Shown in pieces: positions 52,737 to 64,000 of a stretch of 64,000 nucleotides of DNA. The stretch comes from Mugil cephalus. Its lineage: Eukaryota; Chordata; Actinopteri; Mugiliformes; Mugilidae. The notes under the pieces were generated by a model that searched no databases, was not told the origin of the DNA, and saw nothing but the letters and a program-made list of their open reading frames with translations. The number at the start of each line of letters is the position of its first letter. Positions within the stretch are counted from its first letter, which is position 1. The stretch is taken from NCBI RefSeq assembly GCF_022458985.1, contig NC_061786.1, positions 5,210,001 to 5,274,000 on the forward strand. Direction: 5' to 3'. Position numbers and translations under genes: made by a program.

Positions 52737-53592
52737 TGGTGATGGGAAGTCTGTCTCTTGTCAAAGATTTCACTCTTTTGGTCCGGCTCCTTTAGAAGTG
52801 TCGCTTCTTATGACTCCTTGCAGCAAGAGACATGTGGGACTCCTTCCCACATGTCTCGGGGCCTTTGATTTTGTCTGAATTTAATGATTATAAATAGTTT
52901 GTGGCTTTGTAAGTAATACAATAGAAGAATTATTGTCATGTTACAAAAAAATTGTTACTTTTATTAACACAATTGCAAGATCCTAATCTGTCCTGGCATG
53001 TGGTTGTCCGCATGTGATGCCCATCATAATAAAGTCTGGTCCCATGCGACTTTGCAGGAGTCGCTGTTTCCCGGCGGGAAGAAGAATAGTCTACGAAGAA
53101 TAGTCTCTTAGATCTGGTTTGTTTCTGAACGACGCATCCCCAATGTCCACACATCAATTTCATTCATTGATTGATTCACTTTCTGTAACCACTTGGCACA
53201 TTGCATTCAACATACAAACTCCACACAGAAAGTCCCAGTTGGCCGATGGATTCAATCCCAAAACCTTGACGTGAGGCATCAGTGCTAACTCTGTATATGT
53301 GGATCATTTATAAATGCACACAGATGTATGCGGTTCATCTCTTGTCAAAGCAGTGTCAACATTATTACTCTGTGCCTCCACAAGAAAGGCAGCACACATG
53401 AAAAACACTGTTAAAACACATTCACAATCCTTTGTATATTCATCGCTTTTTGCTAAGCTTTCAAGCATTGACCTGTAGCTTTTTTTTATATCACTGGAAT
53501 CACTGACTGAACGATTCAATTGAACGAATCATTTTTAATAAACTGATTTGAGTGATTCGGTACAGTAAAAAGAACGATGGTTCCCATCACTA
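52737..53592. mobile_element. Old hAT-type nonautonomous element, with SINE inside
   Basis: The left end TGGTGATGGGAAG (52,737) and right end TTCCCATCACTA (53,592) form a terminal inverted repeat like that of the hAT element at 54,109. Internal text such as GAATAGTCTCTTAGA resembles the MITE at 3,797-4,243 (GAATCGTCTCTTAGA). A perfect 13-bp hairpin (52,827-52,839 with 52,845-52,857) occupies the same relative place as that MITE's hairpin. No matching 8-bp duplication is visible, so ends may be mutated or two elements may be fused. Confidence 0.5.
53160..53285 (-). mobile_element. SINE fragment with internal deletion
   Basis: Contains CAAACTCCACACAGAAAG and the tRNA-head side GAGGCATCAGTGCTAAC, joined to a tail-like piece (TTCTGTAACCACTTGGCAC). 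It lies inside the nonautonomous hAT element above, so it inserted later. Confidence 0.55.
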
Positions 53593-56188
53593 CAGAATGT
53601 GCGCAAAGCTCTCTTTAAATACCCCTTAGCCCAAATTTCCTCCCCCGGGCAGACCTATTAACAAATTAAAGGGGTATTAGGACATAACTCAGCCAACTGT
53701 GGGCAAAAATCCACACTTTACCAATAGATTCTGACGTCAGCAACATGGCACAAAAATACTTCCATGCAGTGGTTCTCTTATTCCCCCAAAACACAACTAG
53801 TCACGAAATATTACACAAATAAACCATAATGGTGTAGTCCGTGGTCACATGACTATCAGAAGCGCGCCACCAAGCGCTATTTACAGCGTGACCAGGAAGT
53901 GCCTCGGCTTGGCCCGAGACCCAGAGGCAAATGCAGGTGACAGCAGCAGGTGAGCGTGTGTGCATGATGTGTGATGCGTAATGCGTAATGCTTAATGCTT
54001 AATGCTTAAGCGCCGAGTGCACCCTCGGAACCCTACAGCCGGGGAAACACAGTCCAGGCAATAAATTAACAGTCTGTGGGTAAGCAGGACCACAGAACCA
54101 GAACACTGTAGTGATGGGACGATGATACCTCAAGGAGTGTATTGACACACTAAACAAACTGTGTCGGCACTGTATTGATACTGTGTTGGTCACCCAACAG
54201 CGACCCCTGCAGTAGTTATAAAATCATTGCAGGTAAAGAAATTCCTTGTTCGTGTAAATGCTAAAACTGAGTTGGTATGTAAATATATAGCAAATTAGAG
54301 TAAAAATTCAGAGTTACAATTTTTTAACTTATGTGCACATTTGTCAACTTAACTGTTAAATCTCATGAAATAAAAGACAAAAAAGTGATTAGTTCATGAA
54401 TTTTTATTGAGAAACAAAAGTTTTTGGAGTGTCTTTGCTCCAAGGCGATTTCTCCTCTTACACACCAGCTCCCCAGCCTTGGAAAATACTCTTTCGCATG
54501 GTACAGACGATGATGGTGAGCAGAGAGTTTTAAGTGCAAGTTGATGAAGATTTGGGTATATTTTCTGGTTCCATTTCCAATATTGCAAAGGATCTTGGTT
54601 TCTGTGTGTTTGTTTCTGCCAGGTAGCGTTGGACTTCAATAATGGAGTCAGCTGTTGCGTTCCTCGTCCTCTGAGTCTCTGCAACCTCCATATCTAGAGT
54701 CTTCCAGAGATTGTGCCCTAAAAAAATAGTTAATCATTACTTTATTATCACATGATGTATCATATCACAAAGTGCCACAGAAATGTATTTTCATACCTGA
54801 ACTGGGTTCTGACCCATGTGAAGAGCTAGGCTCTTCTTCTCTTGGGTCAGGCTCTTGGCTCCTCATTTCTTCTGCACATTCTGACTGCAGTCTCTTCACC
54901 GCTTCACTTGCCTTTTGCTGACTAACAAATCCATTCTTCTTAAATCTGGGATCTAACAGAGTTGCCAGAGTCATCACACTAAGAGATTACATGCCGCAAA
55001 TAGCGTCAGTTAGCCGCTTCCTCAGGTTTTCAGCTAGTTGCTGAGCAGCTGTTTTTGTCACTGTTGTGGCCTGACGTTGAAGCTCAATGTGGAGCATTCT
55101 CATCATGGGAATGACCTTCGACCCAGAGACCCTTTTTTCCTCAGACAGTTCTCTTGTAGCTTGGTCAAAAGGAGCAAGAACCCTGAGCATCTCTTCAATG
55201 ATCTGACATTCTTCTGGAGTCAGTGGAGTGATGTCACGTTTTAATGAGGCCAGTGACACCCAGACTGCCTCCTTCTGCTCAGTCATCCTTTCAAACATTT
55301 GGTAGGTACTGTTCCATCGTGTTGGCACCTCGTTTATTAATTTATGGCCCGGTGTTCCCAGCTGTTGCTGTATTTGAGTGAGCTTCTCTTTAGCAGTCAC
55401 GCTCGATCGAAAGTATGTCACAATGTGTCGTGTTTTGTTTTGTTGCGTTTTGTTGCAGTTATTTCAGTTATTGTTGGTATTTGATCACATGATTTTCTCA
55501 CAATTAAATTCAGGGAATGGGCTATACAAATGGTATGCCGTATTTGCAGCATTCGAGCACATGCAGTCATGTTTGCTGCTGCATCAGTGACAAGACACCT
55601 GACCTTTCCTGCTATGCCCCACTCCTCCATGAGGCTCCTTTTAACCGTGGCAATGTTTTCTGCTGTGTGTTTCTGAGGAAAATGCTGCACTGCCAAGACT
55701 GATGAATGGAGTTCATGGCTTTCTTTGTCCATATAGTGTCCAGTAACAGCTAGATATGCCTCCATATTCATAGACGTCCACATATCAGCTGTTAAAGTAA
55801 CAGCAACGGCACTCTGGAGGTCCTTTTTGGTTTTCTCCTTTTCCTCCTCATATCTCTGGCTCACCAAGTCCTTGATGGTCTGAAAATAACCATACAAATA
55901 CTGTTACACCAATAAAATATAGTTATATAGTTAGTACAAACATATAATAAAAATTCTAAAACATACCTTCCTGCTTGGTAGAGCATACAAGGGTACAATA
56001 AGCTTCAGGAGCTCCCTGAATCCCTCATTTTCAACAAAGCTGAGTGGCTGACAGTCTTTGATGATCATATTGACCACTGCCTCATCCACTGCTTGCTTGT
56101 TAGGAACTGCAAGCCAAAAGGAACTATCTTGTCAAAAGCTTAATAAAAGGACTGTAATTTTTACAAACAATATCAAATAGACATAAGA

Positions 56189-56292
56189 CGACATGGTGGT
56201 GTAGTGGTTAGCACTGTCGCCTCACAGCAAGAGGGTTGGAGGTTCGATACCAGGCCTGGAGCCTGTCTGTTTGCATGCATGGTTTTTTTTTT
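56189..56292 (+). mobile_element. SINE tRNA-like head inserted in hAT intron
   Basis: Has A-box-like TGGTGTAGTGGTTAGC and B-box GGTTCGATACC, and ends in a T-run after GCATGCATGG. It lies in transposase intron 2 in the opposite orientation, so it inserted after the hAT element and shows SINE activity more recent than it. Belongs to the same family as 7,745-8,021. Confidence 0.75.
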
Positions 56293-56526
56293 AGCACAAT
56301 TTTTAGAGAGAATTTCAACATACCTGGGGTACTCTCACGAGTATCTGCCAATTCTTCATTGCCATGCCGAGCTCTATAATGCCTCAGCATTGATGAAGTG
56401 CTCTTATTGATATAAGATAGCTCTGTGGAGCAGAGCCGACACTTCACCTACAATAACATAAAAAGTTAATTTATCTGAAAACAATTCAAACCTCTTACCA
56501 AAACATTGCATTCACTTGTTAAAAAA

Positions 56527-56600
56527 AATAGACACCCTATCTCATGATAACGAGATCAGGATCTCGTAATTACATGATAACATGAATAAAGCAACTGTAA
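56527..56600. repeat. Palindrome-rich repeat fragment in hAT intron 1
   Basis: Contains TCATGATAACGAGATC and ATCTCGTAATTACATGATAA, which are partly self-complementary and resemble the (C)TCGTTATCTCG repeats common in fish MITEs such as the one at 57,647. May be a nested fragment. Confidence 0.35.
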
Positions 56601-57646
56601 GGCTCTTTAACTGACTATCATATGTATCACAGGTCATTCACTTGATGAACTGATAAAGTGAGTGCAATGCGCCACCGTAAAAATAGTATATAAAGGAGAA
56701 AAAGATTTACCTTGTTTGGCGTCACAAGATCAAAATTATTCCACACCGGGGTAAACTTCCTAGGACGATCCATGATCAAGCAAAACTCCATCCGACAAAC
56801 CCACGACATGTTGATACAGTTCGTCTCCTTATAAACACACTTTGGCGCGGCACATCCAAACGATACAGTTCCTGTATCGGTCACGTGATTCTTTCTTAAA
56901 GCAATACACGCACCGATACGAGGTTTCCCTCTTGAGCTCTCGGCACAGTGCTGATGCACCAGTGTCGCTCGTCCCATCACTAGAACACTGTCCCACATGC
57001 ACAATAAGAGCGCTGAGCGCGTCCCGACACCGGCACTCTCCGGCCGAGGGAGAGAGAGCGCGCGCCGGTCGGGGAATGACGGTGCGTTCAAAGACGCTCC
57101 GTCACAACTTAATAATTAAGTTCATTCAATTATTATTACCGTTGTGACCATTTATACCACATATTTTCCACATTAACTAATTATGACAACTATTTGTCTC
57201 TTACATCTTACTGTTTAGACTTCTCCGACATTTGCTATCCAGTTTTCATGTATTCTAAATTGCAGTTTAGCACTATCCTACGTGTTTTAAGTTTTCTCTT
57301 CCCCCCCAGATTTGCCTTTGAACTGTTCAGGGTTCCAGGTCTAATTAACTAAAACACTGGTAATTTGACATACGGACTACACATAAGGACTACGTATCTC
57401 AAGGGGAAAAAAATTAAAAGGTGTGTTGTCTTTGGGAGAATGTGTATTTCTAGGAGCAAGAATAGTTAGAAGCTCTTTCTTCAATCTATATTCTGCTCAT
57501 TCCTATTCTAAACAGTCATAGAATAAAATATGCATCTCATTGGTCTTAAAATATTAGAATGGGCTTCAGGAGAGTAGTAGAGTCTTTCACTGGATTAGAT
57601 GCATTGTGTAATATTTATTTTTTTGTAATAAATGCCCATTCATTAT

Positions 57647-58055
57647 AGAAGCCGTAAGCGGCCATGCATTCACATATGATATTTTCCGTTTTCCCGTGAT
57701 AACAAGTTAATTTCCTCTTTTTCCTCAAGATAGCGAGTTATTTATCTCGGGAGAACAAAGCTTTGTTTCATCGAGATCTCAGTATATTTAATTTGAGGAA
57801 GTTCCGTGATGCTGACTGATGAATGCCCTTAACACTGTAATGTAGTGAAATACTGACCTAATGTAATAGGTCCATTTTTAAGGTGAGCCATTTGTTTTGT
57901 ACTTTGATTTGTGCTTAAACTGTTAGATAACAATTACGTTTCTGGAGATCTCGAGAAAACAAAGATTTGTTTTCGCGAGCAAATGAGATGAATTACTTGA
58001 GATCTCGGGAAAACAGGGAAATAATATGTGAATGTATGGCTACTTAGGACTTCTG
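57647..58055. mobile_element. MITE with long imperfect terminal inverted repeats
   Basis: The left end (AGAAGCCGTAAGCGGCCATG, then CATTCACATAT) matches the reverse complement of the right end (AGAAGTCCTAAGTAGCCATA, then CATTCACATAT). Inner blocks GTTTTCCCG..ATCTC and ACAAAG..TTTGTTTTC also pair, giving arms of roughly 130 bp. No coding capacity. Target duplication and superfamily were not determined. Confidence 0.65.
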
Positions 58056-60849
58056 TACATTCACATATTTAATAATTAAACATTTTATGAAATTTATTAT
58101 TAAAAAAAAAAGATTAGCCAAAGAGTCACCCAGTCATTTCTGAATTAGCTCACCCTTGCATGAGCGTCGCTGTGTGATAAACCTCTGTCCTCCTCTAGTT
58201 CATAATCATTAGTCACATCAGAGTGGGTGGTGAGTGACGACTGTCAGGGATGTCAAGCTAGTACAGAAAGCAGCTAGGAGCCTTGGGGCTGAGAATTCCC
58301 GGGCTGAGCAACAGATAGCTAGACATAATCGTTTTTAAAATATTTGAGACTTTCAGATTGTAGGGTTGAGGTAAATTAGTATGTTATCACTTCTCTCTTT
58401 CTCTTTATCTCCTCTCTTCCATTCAGTGCTTTACAATGCAAGATATTCCCCATTCACCCTAGCTCCTGTTTAACTTAAGTGAAACTGATCAGGCAGATAC
58501 AGATGGCACTTTCCTTACCCTTTCTTTCCATCTCTTTCATTCTTCCCTTCTATTATTCCTTTTTCACCACTCACTTCCCTTCCCTGTAGCCGACTGCTCG
58601 TGCATCCCATTCTGTGTCTGCTTTCCATCGAATGCGTAGCATATAAATTCTGCACCAGTCCAGACCTAACTCCGCTTTCATCTAACTGAAAGTGAAGGGG
58701 CAGAGCCGCATGGCGTGTGGGAAAGTGCCATGTTGCCTACCGAAAATGGACCTATGATATATTCATCGCGGCGCACGCAACGGGAATCCTTTGTCGCAAA
58801 GAGGGAGAGTCTAATTGTGCTCTGACAATTTGGCGTGACGGTATATGCGGGTGGACTTCTGTGCGAGCTGATATACTGTGTGTGTGTGTGTGTGTGTCAC
58901 ATCATTCAACTGCCCCCTCTTTCAACTGTGACACCTTCCATAAAAGCCCCTTGCGTGCCAGGAACCAGCGACAAAACACACTGCTGCTAATGCATACCCC
59001 TCCATTTCACTGACTTCATCTCTGTTTGTGTTCAGTGTGTCCTTCATTAGACTTCCTTTATCAGAGATGACTCTTGAGTTTATTACTTATTTAAATACAC
59101 TCCGTATATTTAAATGACCTTTTGAAATGTATTGTCTGCTCTTCATATGAGTGACGATTTTGAGCGTCTTCGTTTTCCTGATACGCACAATGGGAATGTC
59201 CTTGCCCCAGTCTAGGTTATTACTAAGGGTCAAAAGGTGGAGGACTACATCATTAAATGGAATTCATGTTTTCTTAATGGAAAAATCACATAAAGAGCTG
59301 CTGACCAAGATGAATAATGTAATTTCATGTCCACCTCCTCTTCCTCTCTCAATAAACAACTGATTTCTAACAAGTAAACCACTATAATTAAACTCACACA
59401 AATAAACAGCATTTAAAAACAAAAAATTACCAAAATAGTAAAAAAACATATGACTAAATAGTTAAAAAAAAAAATTTACGAATAGCTAAACGTAACTACA
59501 AAGTAAAAGTAATGAATAGCCGGTCTTGTTGGGTTTTCTTGGGGAGGTTTTGCCACTCATCTTAGTTGCTTCTTCAGTGTGAAAAGGTGTTTTTCTTTGG
59601 CACTACATACAAACACAAAACACCCTGTGCCTCTCTGAGCAGTCCTATTTTTGTTCAGCCCCTGTGCAGTAATTAAATGGATCATGAAGCATCCCATGTG
59701 ACATAGCCCTGCTTCTGTGTCTGCTTTCTTCTGACGCTAATGTGGTTGGTTGGGTCAGATTTTACAGTAATACCATGTTCTGTAAAGCCCAAACAGGGAT
59801 ATTCCTAATGTTCGGCATTTGGACGAGGCCTTATCCGTTTACCGTGGGATCTGTATGTGCTCAATTTGGAACTGTTTTGCTCAGCTGTTACAGTAACTAA
59901 ATGGAAGTAAATGTATCCTAACAGCCTTACACACCAAATCAACGTCACGAAACTACCAGCAATGAAGATCTGTGTCTTAAGTGAGAAGCAGCACTCAAAC
60001 ACACCGCAAAGACTTACCAACACCAGTTGACAAGTTACGATCTACAGAGTTCCCAATAATAGACTGGGAAACCAGAAGAGCTACTATTAGCTTGGATGTA
60101 ATATTCTGTTCAGATTAGATAAAGACGTAAATCTAGAAAAGCCTACTGTTTACTTTCAACTTTGTTGGTTTGCAGGATAACAGCTATAGCCCTCTATAAA
60201 CAGGAGGCAAGGTTAGTTTCAGCTGATTCGGTCACCCGTATTAACACTTTATGGAAAACTATCAAGACATTTAGTAATTCAAACCAGCAGGTTGTCATTT
60301 TGGCTGACTGAATCCTTATGATTCTGTGATTGTTGAATGTGAATGCCACATTACATTATTACCGAACCCACTTACTCTCCTTTTTTTATTTCTGCTGTCT
60401 CTTGCTCACGTCGACCATTAGTCTGCTTCTATCTCCTGGCTGCTTTCGCATTGATAGCTCTTTTTAAATTGGTGCTGCCTTTGATGAGATCATAATTAAG
60501 TATCATAATTACCGCAATTAATCCAATTACATATCCATGTCAGTTAGAGAGAGCAGTGATTAGCCTGAGCATTGCTTTTCATGTTAATGGTTGTGTGATG
60601 CACTTGTTTTGCATTGGTGTGTCGGAGGCCAGTGATTACCCTCTACCTTGTACATCAGTGGAGATACAAGAAAAAAAGGCTTTATTCAAATTATGCGTCT
60701 TGCTGTAATGCCACTGAATACAACTGGACATTCATGCAGCCCAATTTTTAATTGAACGTAGAAAGAGGTTCCTATACCAGTCCCTTGATTCACAGCTTAA
60801 ATGTGCTTGCTGTACTCGGCAAACCTTGGTCTAATGATACTATGTGATA
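58056..60849. other. Noncoding stretch with candidate conserved element
   Basis: A (GT)n run lies at about 58,879-58,897. The AT-rich homeodomain-site cluster near 60,490-60,535 is listed separately. No supported exon. Confidence 0.5.
60489..60535. promoter_or_regulatory. Homeodomain-site cluster, possible enhancer
   Basis: TAATTA cores at 60,493-60,498 and 60,506-60,511, an ATTAATCC at about 60,518-60,525 and a CCAATTAC at 60,524-60,531 fall within 45 bp. Dense TAATTA sites are common in vertebrate conserved noncoding elements, but AT-rich DNA produces them by chance too. Confidence 0.25.
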
Positions 60850-61545
60850 TATGATGATATATGGGGGGAATATGTTGGGAATTTTTGACCATTCTTCCTG
60901 AAGCACATTTGTGAGGTCAGACACTGTTGATAGATGAGCAGGCCTGGCTCACAGTCTTCACTTTAATTCATCCCAAAGGTGTTCTGTCGGGTTGAGGTCA
61001 GGACTCTGTGTAAACTGGTCAAGTTCTTCCACACCAAACCTCACGCATCCATGTCTTTAAGGACCTTACTTTTTGCATTGGTGCGCAGTCATGTTGGAAC
61101 AGGAAGTGGTCATCCTCAAACTGTTCCCACAAAGTTGTGGGAACAGTAGAGTGTCCTTCCAGTTTGTGGCAGAGTTGCTGTCATTCCCAGTCACTTCCAC
61201 TTTGTTATAATACCACGGACAGTTGACTGTGGAATATTGAGTAGCGAGGAAATTTCATGACTCGAAATTCACTGAGCTCCTGAGAGCGATCCATCTTTGT
61301 AGAACACATGTTGTGTTCACATGTTGTATACATGTTGTGTTCACATGTACACATTTTTATACAATTTTGTAGATATGTTTTTTTTATGCATATATTCTTA
61401 TTTTAATTGCCTACTTACTACTATAATGAAAAGCAGTTTTCCCTTGGGATTTATAAAGTAATTCTGGTGCTTGATTTTATACACCTGTGTCATTGGGTGT
61501 GATTTAGAACACCTGAATTCAGTTATTTGGATGGGTGTAGAGAAG
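60850..61545 (-). mobile_element. Tc1/mariner-like transposon remnant
   Basis: On the minus strand, about 61,107-61,067 encodes FLFQHDCAPMQK, containing the second catalytic Asp. About 61,008-60,963 encodes QSPDLNPTEHLWDELK, containing the catalytic Glu (DD34E-type). About 60,925-60,880 encodes SDLTNVLQEEWSKIP. Stops and frame changes separate them. The 5' side (61,170-61,535), with ATTTCATGACTCG and CTTGATTTTATACACCTGTG, matches the noncoding 5' part typical of this fish family, and most of the N-terminal transposase is deleted. A perfect 13-bp inverted repeat occurs at 61,120-61,147. Confidence 0.8.
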
Positions 61546-64000
61546 CTTTGATTTATGTAGGTTCAGCTACCCCTCTGTAGAGTCAGAGATGTCTTATCTT
61601 GAGCAAAATATCCAGTTGTCCCCTCAAACATGTGGCTAGCTATCAAGAGTACTGTGATAACTCACTTTGCTACATTATAGCATATACAGTATGCCCCATC
61701 TGGAGCCACTGGGATTTCTATTATTGTTTTTTCCTTTGGGTCCAGGCTTATGGGACATCATGTACACTGAAGTGAACAGTTTAGTCTGAGCTCCAAACAC
61801 TGATGGTGCCATAAAAATAACTCTTTTGCAACCTTTGCATATTTCTCATACCCTGATTTTGTCAAGTAGATTAGAAGCTCACTGACATGATTCTGTTCTT
61901 GCGACATGTGCCGTGGATGACCGTATACTACTGACATTAACATCAGCAGCACAGGCGTGTTTATGGAAGAGACACTGTTTATCCCCTTAATATTCTGCTG
62001 CGTCATATATGAGACAGCAGTATTTCTTAGAACAAATCAGTTCAATCTCTACACGAATTGTGTTTGAGTAAATGCTGCATGCAATCTGTTGGAAAGCTCA
62101 TTTTCTTCTGATTTTATTGATATAAGCCATTATAGGATTCAACCAACACAACCAACACATTTTGTAAAATGAGAAACAACCATAAACTCACTGGCAAAGC
62201 CTCATATTGATCCAACAATTTTATATATAATCTCATATATATATAATATTATCCAGGTCAAAACGCCCATTTTGTATCAAAAAAGGTCCAAACTGTCCAT
62301 TTCAGTCGTATTGTCAGTCAAAAAACTACTTTTAGTTCTATACAAATCCACGAAAAGCTGTTTCAACATTTTGGACGGAAAAGAAATACATCACAATCTT
62401 TGTATTTTATCAAAAAATACAAGTAAATTTTACTGGTATTTAAATTTAAAATAGCCACTGAGCTCTGACATTTTGATTGACGCATCATTGAACCAATTCA
62501 GAACTACTTTGTCCTGTCAACAGCCTTCAGATGCCAATGAGAGTCAGTGCTGGAAAGAAGCCCATTTACCCTTCTTTCATTCACAGACTGAGCCAATTGC
62601 AGCCGACTTAGGGAATGATTTGCGTTTTGTGTAGCCAATGAGCTGCTCTAAACAATGATATGGTACCTGCCCAGAAAAGTTTGGGTTCCTTGCAGACAGA
62701 CTAGTGCATATTGGAGCTGGATGTTTGTGTGTAATTTTAAAATGGGAAACAATGTAAAAAAAAAAAAAAAAAAAAAATGTGATTTTACTTCACTAACTCT
62801 GTATTCGTTGCTCTAATTATATATAATAAATATAATAACACTGAGTGTCACCTTTCAGTGGAGTCCAAGATTATGATTGTATGTTGAAAGCCTTCCAAAG
62901 TTATGGCTTTTTTATCCAAAATGTGTCCAAATGACACAGTTTGGAAACACCTGGTTATACCCTTAGACAAAAGGTAAAAGAAACTCAGTTTTGGTCATTT
63001 TTATATGCAATTTCGTAAGACTTAAGTAAGACGTTATCCTATGATAATCTTGGGTTATCCAGATGCAATCTGTCCTCAGTTTCCTCTGAAGGCATGAGAA
63101 AAAAAAAGTAAAAAAAATCAGATGAACCCAGCAACTTCTTATTTTTAACTGTGTGAGAACTTTGATTTCTCAAGAGCAACACCACTCAGAGTGATTCCGA
63201 CTTAGGAACCTCAGAGTCTTAGCTTTCAAAAGACACCAAGACCACACATGAGCTCCAAACTGTTCATGAACAGCATTCAATTTACTTTTGGGTATGTTTT
63301 TCTGAGGGCTGGAATATTACATAATGTGTTAATATTGTTGTCGTATAAAAAAAAGGGGGGGATGTGGTGATGGTCCTTCAAATGACATATTACTGGTCTG
63401 ATGTCTGATGAACATGAGTTGATTTGCTTTAGTTTATTGGAGTTTCTGTTTGATGGTTAAAAGAACTAATTTGTTGGCTTGAATGCATTAATACACACTG
63501 TTAGGGTTTACGATTCTAAATGGGCCTATTAGGGAGCCCAGATGTTTCTCAACACATGCATCAGCCCTCCACCATGTGCACACTCTCTAAATGTGGCTAC
63601 TGCATTTGAAGAAGCTACATGGAAACGCAGCTTTAGGTCTTAATAAGCTGCTTGCACAAGTGACCAAAAGGTCATAGGGGTTTGTTATTTTTATTTTTTA
63701 TTTTGTCTGAGCTATTGTCTTGATGGCAACAAGGTGTTGCCAACCTGAGTGAAGATAGGTCATTTACTAACATGTCTTTAAGCAGCGGTGGGAAATATGG
63801 CAGATATATTTATTAGAACTGTTTAAATATAGGGTTAAAAAAGGTTTATGGAAAGATTGGTTTGGTAAAAACAATGCTTTTGTTGTCTTATAATTACTAG
63901 AGCCAACTACAGGCTGCTCCACTAGAAGACGCTACATTAAAACATAGTTTTAGGTCTTAATATGCTGCTTGCATAAGTAGCCAGTGGCATAGTTTTTTGT
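61546..64000. other. Noncoding stretch with poly-A run
   Basis: A poly-A run lies at about 62,756-62,778. Nothing else recognised. Confidence 0.5.

Larger units (their letters stand above)
54394..56773 (-). pseudogene. hAT transposase, five exons, inactivated
   Basis: Exon 1 (56,711-56,773, 21 codons from ATG MDRPRKF) and exon 2 (56,324-56,447) together form a BED zinc finger: CRLC then HYRARH gives C-x2-C and H-x4-H. Exon 3 (55,967-56,106, VPNKQAVDEAVV...) is in phase. Exon 4 (54,797 to 55,879 or 55,900) holds the RNase H-like catalytic core with LTADMWTSMN and CLVTDAAANM, the two regions carrying catalytic Asp in hAT enzymes. Exon 5 (54,394-54,717) holds the dimerisation motif SSSVPCERVFSKAGELV. 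Breaks: a frame change near 55,430-55,450 in an AACAAAAC-rich stretch, an in-frame TAA after DAICGM (about 54,984), and a frame change in exon 5 near 54,590-54,600. Introns have GT-AG borders. Closest relatives are ZBED-like hAT elements of fish. Confidence 0.88.
54101..56990 (-). mobile_element. Full-length hAT transposon with 8-bp TSD
   Basis: The 2,874-bp element occupies 54,109-56,982. Its ends are a perfect 14-bp terminal inverted repeat TAGTGATGGGACGA. The direct repeat GAACACTG flanks it exactly at 54,101-54,108 and 56,983-56,990. It encodes a hAT transposase on the minus strand (see separate entry) and carries a SINE in its second intron. Perfect ends and target duplication indicate moderately recent insertion, but the coding region is broken, so it is not autonomous. 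Confidence 0.95.

Overview
The window reads as teleost fish nuclear DNA. It has long gene-poor stretches, many (GT)n/(CA)n microsatellites, tRNA-derived SINEs, hAT and Tc1-like DNA transposons, non-LTR retrotransposon remnants, and a tRNA gene with vertebrate-type internal promoters. The species cannot be told from the sequence. No complete host protein gene can be supported; there is one candidate spliced gene (minus strand, about 16.3-19.3 kb) and one weak isolated exon candidate (about 5.0 kb).

The dominant structure is a tandem array from about 10,968 to 27,860. Its unit is 795-825 bp and each full unit carries a minus-strand tRNA-Lys(CTT) gene. Sixteen tRNA genes are present: thirteen identical and three with T-arm changes. 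A truncated tRNA end lies at 19,327-19,342. Each unit also carries a fixed ~285-bp piece of a LINE reverse transcriptase in the same orientation, ending about 115 bp before the tRNA 5' end, so a retrotransposon fragment has been amplified with the tRNA gene. Two unit subtypes (A and B) are interspersed, and indels move between units, as expected from unequal exchange and conversion.

The array is broken between about 15,890 and 19,331 by 3.4 kb of unrelated DNA. This holds a 74-nt pure purine tract at its left junction, a SINE, a minus-strand candidate gene with phased exons and a poly(A) signal, and a 200-bp promoter-like block with six CCAAT boxes at the right junction.

The rest, left to right: a 447-bp hAT-type MITE (3,797-4,243, 8-bp target duplication); a SINE followed by (ATT)15 (7,745-8,066); the array; a LINE 3'-region remnant at the array's right edge; unannotatable DNA; a 1.16-kb element with ~390-bp inverted arms (35,619-36,774); a perfect 19-bp hairpin (41,716-41,760); a hAT C-terminal fragment (48,722-49,208); a second hAT-type nonautonomous element (about 52,737-53,592); a full-length but inactivated hAT transposon (54,109-56,982) with 14-bp terminal repeats, perfect 8-bp target duplication, a five-exon transposase remnant and a SINE in an intron; an inverted-repeat MITE (57,647-58,055); an AT-rich homeodomain-site cluster (about 60,490-60,535); and a decayed Tc1-like transposase (60,850-61,545).
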